A stretch of DNA of 35,894 nucleotides, taken from Paraglomus occultum. Lineage: Eukaryota; Glomeromycota; Glomeromycetes; Paraglomerales; Paraglomeraceae. This document shows, piece by piece, positions 13,512-24,531 of this stretch; within the stretch, counting starts at the first letter, position 1; every line of letters starts with the position of its first letter. The stretch is from assembly GCA_910592205.1 (NCBI GenBank), contig CAJVPJ010000195.1, positions 1 to 35,894 of the forward strand, written 5' to 3'. The notes under the pieces are model-generated. The model was not told the DNA's origin. It was given only the letters and a program-made list of their open reading frames with translations, and did not search any database. Position numbers and translations under genes: made by a program.

Positions 13512-13523
13512 CCCCCCCCCCCC
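13512..13523. repeat. Poly-C homopolymer, 12 bases, within a pyrimidine tract
   Basis: Run of C flanked by CTCCCT and TTTCTCTCTCC; the neighbouring 13710-13785 stretch is the opposite composition (purine-rich). Confidence 0.9.
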
Positions 13524-14615
13524 TTTCTCTCTCCTCGGCCCTGCTTCGCCCATTCTCATATTTTGATCTCTTTCCCGTTGTCCCCGCCTGTCTTAATTGT
13601 GCCACCAAGGCCTTTGAAATGGCGTAAGGACATTGTGTTACTGAGGACAAAGAAATTAATTTGGGGCAAGAGAATAAGTCAATAAAGGTAAATATGGCGG
13701 ATTAATCGTTTCCGGAAAGGGAGGACGAGAGGGGAAAAAAGGGGGGAAAGAAGGAAAGGAAAAAGTGGGAAGGAAATGAGTTTTGGAAAATTACATTAAT
13801 TGACTTTAATTGATAAATTAAACTATATATTGCATATTTACGCAAAGAATTTTTTTTATCCCTTATTATCTGCAATCATGCATGTAATGCATATGTAAAA
13901 CTTATGAAGTGGCCTTGCATTCGACCGGCATCTGACCAATTGACTTTTTCCTAATGCATGAAGTCTTTCAACAACTACGCAGTGTTTTGTTCTCGACTCA
14001 CTCCTTTCCATTCACTCATTCATGTGCTCATTTATGCCACTCGTTCAATGTCAATCATTTATTCCCACTCGCCCACTTCCCTCACTCACTCCATTAATAT
14101 TTTACTTACTTCCCAATTGGGTGTTTATTACCTTTGAATTTACCCAATTCCGTAAATACCGTCACTGTGTTCTTTACATATTCCAACCTAAATAGTCACA
14201 TCATTTTCGTCATTAGATCTAATCTGGCTGATAATACTTTTTCGTCAAGCACAATACACATCCCGGAGATCTGAGTTAGATCAAATAGATGGCCAAGTAG
14301 ATGATGCAAGATGGATTAGATATTAGAATGGTTTGTTTTGATATAATGAACCAGATATTTGCATGTTTTTTTTGTCGAGTATAATAGGCTAGTCCGGTTT
14401 TCTTGACTTGTCTCCATCAAGTCAGATTATTAATTTATGGCATACGAATGAATAGCATGCAAGTACTAGTTAAATGTAGTGCCAATTCAACAATTCAACA
14501 AATCAACAAATATAATACGGACCGTTACATCTCCTTGCGAATTTCTATTGGTTTATAATCACGCAGTGAATTTGTTCTTAGTGAATGGTGTCTAATGTTA
14601 GTAGACTGTTCCAGA

Positions 14616-14628
14616 CCCCCCCCCCCCC
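14616..14628. repeat. Poly-C homopolymer, 13 bases
   Basis: Uninterrupted run of C between CCAGA and AACC in an intergenic stretch. Confidence 0.9.
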
Positions 14629-15802
14629 AACCTTTCCAATTTCTCTCTCGTTAAGCACGTTGTAATGCATAATAACATGAAATGGGTTTGGACTCGATTT
14701 ACAATAATCTTATAATACACTATTATACGTTATGTAGCCAAGTATTTACAAACGGTAGAACAAATGGTTAACAGGAGGGGAAAATATATGGACGATATTG
14801 TACAAAATGGTTTAATATATCCATAAAAGAATATTATATATCAACATTAATGATGTATAGTCAACCCAGCAATTACTCACCCAAACATGTAACAATGCAT
14901 CTTTTCGAAACTACAAACTATAACCAAACCTGACGACATCTTCCTTCTCTGCCACTCTTTTTTTTTTTTCTCACAATTGATATATCCAGTACATTTTTTT
15001 ATCTTGATTGTCTTATGCATGTTTAGATATGATAATCTTATCTTACTATCATACATTTACATACATCAGATCACAAGACGAATGACAGATGCACAATGTA
15101 ACAGTAAAAGTAAAATAATATAAATAACTTAAAATGTGTGCATAAAATAGAATGACTTTTGTCATTCTGTTACTCAACGAGACGGTTTGTGTAATTGGTA
15201 GGATTTACTATTGTAATGGCATTTATGGCAAGTATGGCCAAATGGACTTGCCATAACGCCTATTGCCCATTGTGGGTAAGGGGGGATGAATAAAAAAAAA
15301 GGGGGCGGAAAGAATAATGAAAGAGTACATGGAAGGATCGTAATTCACACTTGATATAATTTGGGTAGTGAGGCGCAATGATCATATGACTTGAAGTATG
15401 AACTAGCAGATCAGATTGATTGTTTCATATACCTTATTCTTACGATTAGTCAAATATGGAATGTCTTAATAATCAGTAAACGAATACTATTCTCAACATT
15501 TTTTTTTCCATTGTGACATCCATTAATATTAACGCTTGCAAATAAATGTTCATTCGTCCATTGCCCTAATTGTGGAATAGCAATATACAAGACTTTTATA
15601 CAGTCCATTATGAATCAACAAAAATCATATTAACCGAGACACTAAATTCATTCTAAACATCAAAAAAAAATTTTTTTTTTTTCCTTTTTTTCTTCTTTTT
15701 TTTTTTCTTTTCTTTAAACTAGCTCCAATTGTACAACTCAATAACAGGAGGAATCGGAAACGTCTTTAAAGCGCAAGACAATCGCATTGCATTCACACAT
15801 TA

Positions 15803-16114
15803 TTACATATGAATACATGCGAGGGCATTATAGGGATTGGTAGAAAAAGACGCGATTTTTTGGGCGGGGGGAACGCGGATGCGCAAGAGTTTGAACAAAC
15901 GACATTGAAATGCAATATTCTTGTCTTCATTCACGACATAAAGTGGTAAGTCAATAGCATTACATGGTGCAATAATTAAATGTATGAAAATGGCGCAAAA
16001 CCCATAGAACAAATAACGATAACGTGCAACCCAAAAAGTGAATTCGTAAATGTATTGATGATCTGCGCCTTTTTCATTTGTGTCCTTCAACTTCATATGT
16101 GAAACTTGGTTCAA
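15803..16114 (-). CDS. Candidate exon, membrane-type sequence, unrecognised
   Basis: A minus-strand open frame of 103 codons with coding-like texture: 'EFTFWVARYRYLFYGFCA' followed by a hydrophobic stretch 'IFIHLIIAP', then a soluble part with mixed charged residues. GC content is higher than in the flanks. I recognise no family and see no clean splice sites that tie it to the multi-exon gene upstream at 16523-18147, although both are on the minus strand and could belong together. It may also be chance. The ATG assigned at its start is not supported by anything but the frame. Confidence 0.25.
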   Translation of the reverse strand: MNQVSHMKLKDTNEKGADHQYIYEFTFWVARYRYLFYGFCAIFIHLIIAPCNAIDLPLYVVNEDKNIAFQCRLFKLLRIRVPPAQKIASFSTNPYNALACIHM

Positions 16115-16522
16115 TTCTCCGTCTCCTCTTTACCACTTGCCCCCCCTAAAAATATACATAAAAGAAGAAATAATTGAACACACCTGTTGTCGTTCTATTG
16201 ACTCGTGTCAGTGTTCTAAATGGTTTCTAATTGACTCGGAATGAATTGGTTTTCATAAAAACTTGTATAAAATAGAATGACCCTGCCTTGATATTGCGAC
16301 ATCCCCCCTTTTTCATGTCGATCTTTGTTGGTTGCCGTATTATTGGAACTATTTCGTGGGAATTAAACAAATGCCTCCTAAATGTATCAAATGGGAGTGC
16401 CTTTTTTTTTCTCACACCCAACGGAATCATTCATTGGCGCACGTTGCTGAGCCAACGCAAATAGATCGAAGGACGAGAAACAAAGAAAACGTGCTTTTTG
16501 GTATATATGATTACAAACTTAC

Positions 16523-18147
16523 ATTGCGAAAATTGTGCACGTGCAGTTCGTTGTCCAACCTGATTGACGCTTTTACTTGATCAATAGAAGAATCGAATTT
16601 TGATTGGACTTGGAAACTATACATTATATATGATGTTTTAGAAAAGCCAAGCCGTGTACTTCTGCAGACTGTAAAGAGAGAGTTGCACGAACACAACGAA
16701 TGCATAACAACAATCCGCCACAGTTGTATGCCGCGCATCTCACAATTTATATATTTGTGATACACAGGTTTCGGTTCTTCGTTATTATTCATCCAATCAG
16801 GAGTGTTATCACGTGTTTAATTGTGCCAGAAGAAACTCTAAATTCACGATACCGACTACAAGATTGTTAACGTTATAGTGGTTATGCATGATATTCGGTC
16901 GCCCCATATAAAAACCACATAAAAACCACATAAAAAACACAATAAATCGCAATCGAACAATCGATACGTTGAAACTATCAAAAACCAGAAAATGCGTTCA
17001 AAACACCCATCAGCACACACCGAACGTACCTGCTGCCCACTATTCAGACTGTCTACAGGTTCCTATGAGCTTCTAGGTTTCAAACCTTTCATGCATCGCG
17101 TAACTCAATGCAGGGGTGGCGCCCAAACCAACCCTATTTCATAGAACAATCCCTTCAAACTGGAAAGACATTGTAATCAACAATGATTTCCACGATTGTT
17201 TGCGCATGGCATACCTGAGCTTGTCTAAATGAGTAAAAATGGTCATCATCCTGAATGGTGAGAAAATTGTTGTTGGGTTGTGTGTGTCTTTGGCCTTGTC
17301 GGAACGCTGAAGATTCTTTTAGATTGTGTATGTTGTTGTCGTCGTTGTCGTCGTCATCGTTACTCCATAAGGTTGCCATGATCGTGTAGATATCGTATTC
17401 TCCACATAGATACTATGCACATATACCAAGTAGATTATTGGTTGGCAAGCGCGAGTGAGCATTGATGAGTCATCCAGGAGGTTAAAAGATCTATTAACAG
17501 TTTAAAATCAAAAGTATAAATTGTCTTGTTAGAACATCTCTTCCTCTCAGCCACAATATATGCACGCCTATGCAATTCATGTGTAAATAATATTATGTAG
17601 AATCGAGTGTGAAATAGAAATGATACGATGTTTTTTGAGTATACGTACAATAGTAATGCGCGATGAAGAAACATCCTGATGATTGTTGGCCTTTCCGGGA
17701 AGACTGATGTAGGAGTAATGTGTGAGAGTAATCCCTCTCTCATTAACTGGCAACACGCATATCAACGGATCTGAATCATTATAATATATGTTTTAATAAG
17801 TTATACTCGCACAATACGTTATGCTCCGTCTGCCTACAATCTGGTCTTTGTACGTACAGGCAGGCGTATACAGTATATCTTGCACGTATACATAATCTTA
17901 CTTGTTAGTAATTTCGCCACTAATATGCGCCGTTATTCGCCTATTCGCGCATATACCATAGGGCAACTGGGACTCGCCGAACCCACTCCGTCGTTCTATG
18001 GGTTTGCCATAGATTTTCTCTTCACTTTATCCCATTCTATCAAACTTAGGCACACAGGACAAACTGCTCAAACTCGCCACAATCGAGCTGGCTATTGCTA
18101 TCTCTGGTCCACGTTCTTTGCTGTGCGGTCTTGGAGCGTTTGAACAT
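16523..18147 (-). CDS. Unrecognised multi-exon gene (first five exons resolved)
   Basis: Five exons join in phase: 18147-18056 (starts 'MFKRSKTAQQ', contains 'RTWTRDSNSQLDCGEFEQF'), 17985-17957 ('GFGESQLPY'), 17770-17649 ('PLICVLPVNERGITLTHYSY', 'ISLPGKANNH'), 17412-17215 ('GEYDIYTIMATLWSN', a run of Asp and Asn, 'FRQAQ') and 17062-17030 ('EPVDSLNSGQQ'). Donors are GTGTGC, GTATAT, GTACGT, GTATGC and GTACGT; introns run from 70 to 236 bases. A further exon ending at 16523 with donor GTAAGT ('DSSIDQVKASIRLDNELHVH') is likely, but its junction to exon 5 is unresolved. Nothing here matches a family I know; there is no signal peptide, and the Asp/Asn stretch is low complexity. The alternative to exon 4, a minus frame around 17560-17435 ('AYIVAERKRC', 'LLIDLLTSWMTHQ'), also looks coding and could be an extra exon. 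Confidence 0.5.
16908..16940. repeat. Three 11-base tandem units (ATAAAAACCAC)
   Basis: Two exact copies and one variant (ATAAAAAACAC) in direct tandem, in what is probably intronic sequence of the unrecognised minus-strand gene. Confidence 0.85.
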
Positions 18148-18370
18148 TTTGATAATTGATTGAATGCATAGATGGAATGCGTATAATTGGTAGTATATAA
18201 TTGGTTGACGCAGATCATGATTTTCAGGTCACGCATTTCGTTTTAGAACCTTCCACATGATCTAAATATATCTGTAAATTATAAATTTTCTTTATAGTTT
18301 CGTTTATTAACAATTATTAAAAACATCCATATTTGCTCTCTATTGGTTATTTCATAGAACGACTCATTAA

Positions 18371-18796
18371 TTGATTTGCAACAGGATTGTTATTTCATAC
18401 TTGCGCAAATATGTCAAAGAAACAATAAACGGCGCGAGGGTCCGGATCTCCCCCGAACCGCAGTCACCAACCGGCGTGTTTATTCCGAGATGCACAAACG
18501 GATCGAATGGTTTTAACAAAGAAAATAAAAGGTTTGTTGGTAAAACTTTATTCAACGCAGAAAGGTTTCGCGGTTCCATCCGCCGAGATCATTTCCAATT
18601 TATAAAAATTTCGGGAAAATTAAAATTAGAAAATGTCTTTTTTTTTTGTTGCATAATTTGCTCTACAATTATTCGGCTGATTAGCGAAAGCATTCTGTAT
18701 GTCTCAATATGGATAACCAATGTATATGCATCAACGTTTTCCAGTGTAGAATGCTGCGACCCAAAAAATGCCCGACAAAAAGTCCGTTTACAGTGA
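18371..18796 (+). CDS. Candidate exon or ORF, unrecognised
   Basis: Open frame of 141 codons on the plus strand, divergent from the unrecognised gene that starts at 18147. Its first half is less AT-rich than the surroundings and coding-like: 'YLRKYVKETINGARVRISPE', then 'PTGVFIPRCTNGSNGFNKEN' and 'RFRGSIRRDHFQFIK'. The second half turns hydrophobic and T-rich and probably lies past a splice site. A CAACAG acceptor-like site lies near the frame start (about 18376-18384), so the listed ATG need not be real. No family recognised; a decayed mobile-element gene is another possibility. Confidence 0.28.
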   Translation: MICNRIVISYLRKYVKETINGARVRISPEPQSPTGVFIPRCTNGSNGFNKENKRFVGKTLFNAERFRGSIRRDHFQFIKISGKLKLENVFFFCCIICSTIIRLISESILYVSIWITNVYASTFSSVECCDPKNARQKVRLQ

Positions 18797-20521
18797 CATA
18801 ATTACCACCAAAGCGGGACATTAGACAAGTTTCTTATGGAAAAGGACAACCCGAGGCATATCATTTTTCTATTTTGTGCTGCTGATTCTCCCAAATAATA
18901 AACCAGTTAATTGTCAGTTATTACATCACTATTGAAAGATGTTTCTTGGAACAATATTAGATAAGATTTGACTGGTCTTAAAACTCATGACCTACAATGC
19001 AAAACAAACAGAAGAGGAACTATCGCACGTTGTTTAAATCAGAGATAATATCTCTTCTAAGAATAATCAATTGCACATTATTACTTCAAACCTGTATAAT
19101 AATAAATATCCTTTATAATAATAGTACATTAATGCTTTGAAATCAGCATATTATTATTATAGAATAAACAGGGTAAGACATTCTCAGATGTAAAATTGAA
19201 TTAATGGAACTGAAATCTATTGTATTATAGTCTTATTATGTCGTCGCAATAGATAGATTAATATCATTTATATCAAATAGCCAATACGTTGTTTTTGCTT
19301 CAGTCTTAGAAATGCGTCTCTTCGATAAGTGTTAACTAAAATATAATGTCAATAATTACCTGGTACAGCATAATTTTGGGCTTTCAGTAATCTTAGGGGT
19401 TAAACTTGTTTCCTGCTAATGAACATGACAAGATCGCGTCGACTGTAGTCAATTATTATTATGTTTTGATTATTATCTCTCTAAAGAACTACTACTCTTT
19501 AAGTAAAAGACGCGCTACACCAGATGTTGCTTTATAAACGCATTTTTCAATTATAAAAACACGCTAAACAAGCTTGCAAAACACGTATAAATTTAAAAAC
19601 AAATTATTCATCATCTCGGTTGAGTATATAATAATTTACAAAGTAAGTTTGGGAATTCTGCCATAACGCTTATTAATTCAGAGTCTTTGTTATTTAATAT
19701 ACGTGTCAAGCACGCATTTAGCGTTCATAAACAGTTAGTGCGATTCCGAGACTCGCGGGTATTGCTAAAATTAAAATTTACATATTTTGCATCTTGGCCG
19801 TTATTTTGCATCTCAACGTAGTGGATGGCAATCAAGACTATATAAGAACTCGGGAAGTCCCAAAGTAGAATCTCCAAGTCAAATTCCAAAATTGTTGTTG
19901 GAATCTTATCGCTCTCTTATTATAGTTGTCACTGCAAGATGATACGCTGCTAGTTCATAAATATTTATACCGTTTGTTCTTCAACTGGCTTCTCATTACT
20001 AGCCAGTGGACAATATTAAAAAAATAGAATTCCGAATACAATCGGAATTTCGATAAAATTGCGCTAACATAAAATGGACGCTACGAATTTTACTCTATCA
20101 TATGATCTCGGGATAACGGGGGAGGAGTTGATTTTTTTTAATATTCTTTAGCGGAGTGAATAGAACATCGACCCACTGTAAGTTCACATCAATAGATAGA
20201 AAGTAACTGCATTCACAATAAGGCCACTGAGGGAGTGAGCAACAGCTATTAAGAGCGCGTGCACGCAATTGCCCAAGCAAGTCTTTTACAATGTGCGAAA
20301 CCAATAGAGACAAGATCATAATTCATCTATCATAAACTCGACAGACCGGGCATATAATTCGTACACTGCCTCTGAAATCTTGATGTCACGATCATCCAAT
20401 CTTGCAATTGTTTGCATGCGCTCAAGGTTGTGGGTGGGTATAGTGGGTGATGGTGATATCGTCTATGTAAACTTTCGTCACACTCTTCCCGTAATGTCAT
20501 TAGATGCCGTCAAAAGCTTCA
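18797..20521. other. AT-rich intergenic stretch
   Basis: No exon could be supported. It includes an imperfect inverted repeat with ends CCTGTATAATAATAA (about 19091) and TATTATTATAGAATAAACAGG (about 19152-19172), and the 3' flank of the minus-strand mtnB gene. Confidence 0.4.
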
Positions 20522-21999
20522 CTATACAGGTTTGGCAGCAGGATCGAGTCCAATACTTTTCATTTTGACGGCTATTTCGAAAAGATAGTCATAACATTCC
20601 GTCATTGCCTTGGCTTTTTCCCATGTTTCTATGTAAACAAAAAAGGAAACGTGGTAATGAATAACTTGAATCCATTAAAAGATACGAGGGACTGATACCT
20701 ACTACCCCAAACATATACACCATGCCTTCGCACTAAAACGGCGTTTGTCTCTGGATAATCTTCGATTGCCTGTATTTGAAAAACCGGAATATTTTTTAAT
20801 GACTATTCAATAGATCACTCTCTTTCTAACTGTTGATAACTAACTCTGTTTAACCATTAAAACACACGTGCTAACGACTGCGCCTACATACCCACTTCGC
20901 TATATACACCATTACACAATTCCAAGTTCATACACGACACCAACACACGACACACAACACACGACACACGACACACGACACACGACACAACCCCTCCTTT
21001 TCAAACCTTGGCCATCCGTGACGTCAACTCTTCTTCGAATAGAGTATTCTCCACAATAGGAACGACGAGCATCTCATCAAACATCATATTCTCATTTGTG
21101 GATCCTTTCTTAATACCTTTGATCATCTCTTGGTGCGTGATTTTGAATTGGTCACCATACAATAACGTCACCATGACGGCATTCTGCGAATGAGTATGAA
21201 CACATGCACCAGCCTGTCTCATAGTATATGCATTAAAAAACAGCGGCGTGCAGGCGGAAGGTTTGAGAGACGGTGGAGAGCGAAGGTTGCATCGCGTAGA
21301 AAGTGTGAGAACAAAAAGATCCCGTGGAGAAATTCGTTCTTTTTGGACTCCTATAGTATTAATGAGAGAGAACATTAATTAAAGTAAGATTATTTACATT
21401 ACGCATATTAACACTAAAAGATGGACGGTTACATGGACAATCAAAAGAGAGAATGCATACTGAATCATAAGAATAGAAGAATACGCAAATTGTCAAACAT
21501 GCAATCTTGATCTGTCAAATAACCGATGAAAATTGACATTCTACCTGATGGAGCAATGTATACATTATCCCTGTTACGTCCAAATTCATACGAACGTATG
21601 ATCAAGAAACATGTAAGCGCTTGCAAACTTTTGTCTTTGCTCCCAGATCATGACGAGAGAGAATAATAAAGTATTCTCTATCTTACAAAAAAAAAAAACT
21701 CAAACAAGACATGTTTCATACCCATTACGTATTGATATACCTCCCCTAACATCAGAGAATATCCCGGGTCAGTCATGGATGTCTTTACAATCAACAAACA
21801 TGACACACACACATCACATCATTACTCACCCAGTGCCCGTAACCCATCCCAGAGAATAAAATAGTTTACATAATTCAGGTATCAAATTCGCCGGATGAAG
21901 TGGATCAGATGATAGCACTAGTTCGTCCGTATCAGGATCAGAATCGGTGGGTGCCGCCGTTCTTTTTCTCACTGTTCTTACTTTCTTGGTAACGGACAT
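20522..21999 (-). CDS. mtnB/MDE1: Methylthioribulose-1-phosphate dehydratase (methionine salvage), 6 exons, 245 aa
   Basis: Dehydrates 5-methylthioribulose-1-phosphate to 2,3-diketo-5-methylthiopentyl-1-phosphate in the methionine salvage pathway; cytosolic, Zn-dependent, aldolase class II fold. Exons: 21999-21830, 21745-21722 (24 b), 21570-21545 (26 b), 21350-21007, 20769-20703, 20628-20522. All junctions are GT-AG and keep the frame. Order of family motifs: '[13 protein letters not shown]' and '[15 protein letters not shown]' (residues about 32-65), '[15 protein letters not shown]' (66-80), '[12 protein letters not shown]' (107-118), 'HTHS' (125-128), 'ITHQEMIKG' (144-152), '[12 protein letters not shown]' (199-210), '[11 protein letters not shown]'. 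By comparison with human APIP, H125, H127 and H204 would bind zinc and E148 would be catalytic; all are present. Length equals yeast Mde1 (about 244 aa). I start at 21999 because the upstream in-frame ATG at 22092 would add a Phe/His-rich segment the family lacks. Confidence 0.95.
20933..20991. repeat. ACACGAC-type tandem microsatellite in intron 4 of mtnB
   Basis: Repeated ACACGAC/ACACAAC units lie inside the 237-base intron (21006-20770) of the dehydratase gene. The repeat does not enter an exon. Confidence 0.85.
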
Positions 22000-22636
22000 T
22001 GTTTTATGATGAAAAAGAAAAAATTTGGTGTGACATCGGATCATCATCACAGAGCCGAAATAAATAGAACACAAAGCGTTATTGTGTTCCAATCTTATCC
22101 TTTAAATATAATATCGGCTACTTGGTTTTTGCGTGAATGACTGATAGTAATTTGAACGTTTAGAACAAAACAATTACGCTTCTTATTTATTGCTTAATCA
22201 TACAGAACATGCTCATGGCTGATTCTTGTGTCATAACAATCACTTAATAATTCTTTATCACAAATCGCTTGTTGTCCACAATTCCACATACATTTCCGTT
22301 CTGTCCCGCACAAAACTCTCTATATATGTTTCTCTTATTTCTAGTGTGTAACATCCATGTCAAGACTATTTTAAAAAAGTAAGTCGTACCGTGCAAAAGA
22401 GTTGTCGTAAAATAAATGCTCTGCTCGCTTGTCATAGTGTATTGATCTTTTGCTTATAACTTTCCATGATAACTTAATTTGCGATTGATTCGATCCCGTG
22501 TTACGTCCATTCTTGCCATCAAAACATTGCCTTATCGATAATTGCTAGCCCTCAAGTTTGTTGCCAAATAGAATATGGCGAGGCGGTCAACTTTGACCAT
22601 ATATAGGCAAATTAAGATGCGTTAATTCATAAAGGG
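22000..22636. other. Intergenic gap between mtnB and the Pro/Ser-rich ORF
   Basis: Presumed promoter of the minus-strand dehydratase gene plus the 3' flank of the next minus-strand ORF. I see no distinct element here. Confidence 0.4.
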
Positions 22637-23182
22637 TTACTGGAAAAGTAAAAAGTCCATAAATTCATTCGAATGTACATGATTATCGGTAGAAGTAGGA
22701 ACTGTTTGACGCTGTGTGGGAGGAGATAAACGTGGAGACGGGGGAGGAGATGTGGTTGGTGATGAAAAAGAAGGCTGGTTTGGAGAAAGAAGCGGAGATG
22801 GGTGTTGTTGCAGACGCTGTGACGGTGGAGGACTTGGCCACCATGCAAGTTTGGACGGCAAAAATACAGGTGGCGAGGCGACCATTCTAATATCTGGCGT
22901 GGAGAGAATAGACTGAGAATCCAAAATAGGTATTGGTAAACGGTCGGGTTTAGACTCGTCGGTCTGAAAAAATAACATCTCCACAGCGTTTGACGGGGAC
23001 GCGAGTGGTGTGGTGGTTGCAGACGGAGGGAGACTGCTGTCTTTTTTCGAGCACATGTGAGATATGTTATGGATTAATGGTCGCGTAATATGCAGATACA
23101 CACTAAAAACAGGATAACAACCAAACATTAATTGTGATAAAAGCTGGGAGTTTTTATAATAAAATGGATGTAATTGTGCCAA
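22637..23182 (-). CDS. Unrecognised Pro/Ser-rich protein, partial model
   Basis: Open frame of 181 codons; an internal ATG at 23056 would give 139 aa ('MCSKKDSSLPPSATTTPLAS...'). From there the protein is strongly Pro/Ser/Thr-rich with 'SPPVFLPSKLAWWPSPPPSQ', and ends in a short hydrophobic/acidic tail 'HSNEFMDFLLFQ'. Composition points to a disordered, probably regulatory protein; no domain is visible. The segment before 23056 is hydrophobic and AT-rich and may be untranslated or intronic. It is head-to-tail with mtnB and its 5' end overlaps a plus-strand ORF at 23164-23382, so both cannot be complete as drawn unless transcripts overlap. Confidence 0.4.
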   Translation of the reverse strand: MAQLHPFYYKNSQLLSQLMFGCYPVFSVYLHITRPLIHNISHMCSKKDSSLPPSATTTPLASPSNAVEMLFFQTDESKPDRLPIPILDSQSILSTPDIRMVASPPVFLPSKLAWWPSPPPSQRLQQHPSPLLSPNQPSFSSPTTSPPPSPRLSPPTQRQTVPTSTDNHVHSNEFMDFLLFQ

Positions 23183-23382
23183 CTACATTCCACAAAACTA
23201 AACAAAGATTGGACCACCAAAAGGAGCATGAATTGGTTTTAATTTATAAAACAGAGGTGCCTAATTACCTTTTTGACGGTAAAAATCATATCGCACAGTT
23301 TGGTTTACTCGACCATACAAAATTTTTTCATAAAAGAGATATTGAACTCTTTGACGATCAAACTGTGATTAGAAAATTTTAA
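23164..23382 (+). CDS. Small ORF, 72 aa, unrecognised, possibly a gene remnant
   Basis: Clean frame from ATG 23164 to TAA with ordinary charged protein texture: 'DVIVPTTFHKTKQRLDHQKE', 'VLIYKTEVPNYLFDG', 'FFHKRDIELFDDQTVIRKF'. No signal peptide or membrane segment. It reads like part of a larger folded protein, so it may be a remnant of a dispersed family or a lone exon. It overlaps by 19 bases the 5' end of the minus-strand Pro/Ser-rich frame. Confidence 0.4.
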   Translation: MDVIVPTTFHKTKQRLDHQKEHELVLIYKTEVPNYLFDGKNHIAQFGLLDHTKFFHKRDIELFDDQTVIRKF

Positions 23383-24531
23383 ATGTAAAAATACTTTGAT
23401 GTTGCTACAATATGTTTTGTATACAGTATTGTTTACCATATTAGATAGAATGCATGATATTAAACGCATTTAATAATAGACGGTTAGTTGTACCATCTGA
23501 AGTAATAGAGCTTAACTTGTTCATCGAATAAAAGGCTGTACCGTTACTCGTCCGTTCTTGCTGTTAGTTTCGCTGTTTCTTACAAATATAAAGGTTTGTG
23601 TTATGCACCCCGCATCATCCAAGTTCGTGTGCTGTTAGATAGCACACTGCTGGTCTATGCGGAGTTTTGATCTGGTTACACCAGACTGACTTTTAACTGT
23701 GATATTCAACCGGCAAATAACATTGTTTCGTCAAAACAGTACCTGTTATATCACCAGTGTATATTCATATATACTCAGCAGTCGTATATGTCACTCGTTT
23801 ATTGACATGTCTAACACTTATTTATTCTTTTCTTTCTTTGAATTGTCACCGGGTAAAAAGATTAGCCCTATTCCCATAGAAGATCGACAGAAATCCCACC
23901 ATATTAATGAACATGGTCTCTGGGAATCGGGGATCAGTATGCAACTCGATACAATGCATGTATTATAAGATAACTGGTCTGAGCATGCAAGAAGTATGGT
24001 TTAGCACAATATTATTAAGCTTTAATATTATCGGGCTTAACACCAAAATGATGTAATTATTGTTCCTGTCGGGTCAAATAAATCGTCGATAATCTTTTGC
24101 TGCACTGCCCACTCTCACACACGTTTCTACGTAAGCCACATTGCCTCCCTCAATAAGGACAAGAAAAACAACCAGTGCATCGTAGGAATTTGAGTAATGC
24201 CAATACATGTACTGTTAATGATTAGTTTTCATTATTTGCAATAACCATCGCATACAGCGGTATAATGTTAACAGCATGAGAAATGAACATACTTGTACAC
24301 GCTCGCCAATGATCAAGCCACGTAGGTTTTTTAATTCTTTATGCACAAATTGTAAACAATATCTTCTGACATATAAGTATACTCAAACTTCAGGCAACTT
24401 GGTTTTGTTAACAATTCAGCCTTCAAACATTTGTTTACAATGACTTCTTCGTTTACACTTGCTAGTAGTTTCTATTAACAAAAAGATCGGGTATCATAGA
24501 GAGTTCGCAACAGTCATCGGAGAAGTCGAGA

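Larger units (their letters stand above)
6669..15790. other. Long AT-rich, repeat-rich stretch without a supported gene
   Basis: The right end of the AreA-type gene is followed by about 9 kb in which I could not build any gene with matching splice phases. It contains an (AC)n-like tract (7589-7645), a GTT-type repeat (7759-7818), purine tracts (8881-8941, 13710-13785), pyrimidine tracts (11105-11145, 15665-15718) and G/C homopolymers (9292-9305, 13512-13523, 14616-14628). Open frames such as 10052-10318 plus and 13245-13559 minus show no family features. The most suggestive pieces are minus frames at 11551-11736 and 11302-11514 (see findings). Part of the first kilobase is presumably the promoter and 5' UTR of the AreA-type gene. 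Confidence 0.4.

Noticed and set aside
16113-16226. Possible C-terminal exons of the unknown gene ('KPFRTLTRVNRTTTG' joined to 'GASGKEETEN')
   Set aside because: The intron would be only about 38 bases, shorter than any supported intron in this window; an unspliced reading is also open.
22484-22510. 'GATTCGATCCCGTG', resembling a tRNA B box
   Set aside because: No matching arms, acceptor stem or A box nearby; no tRNA can be folded from it.
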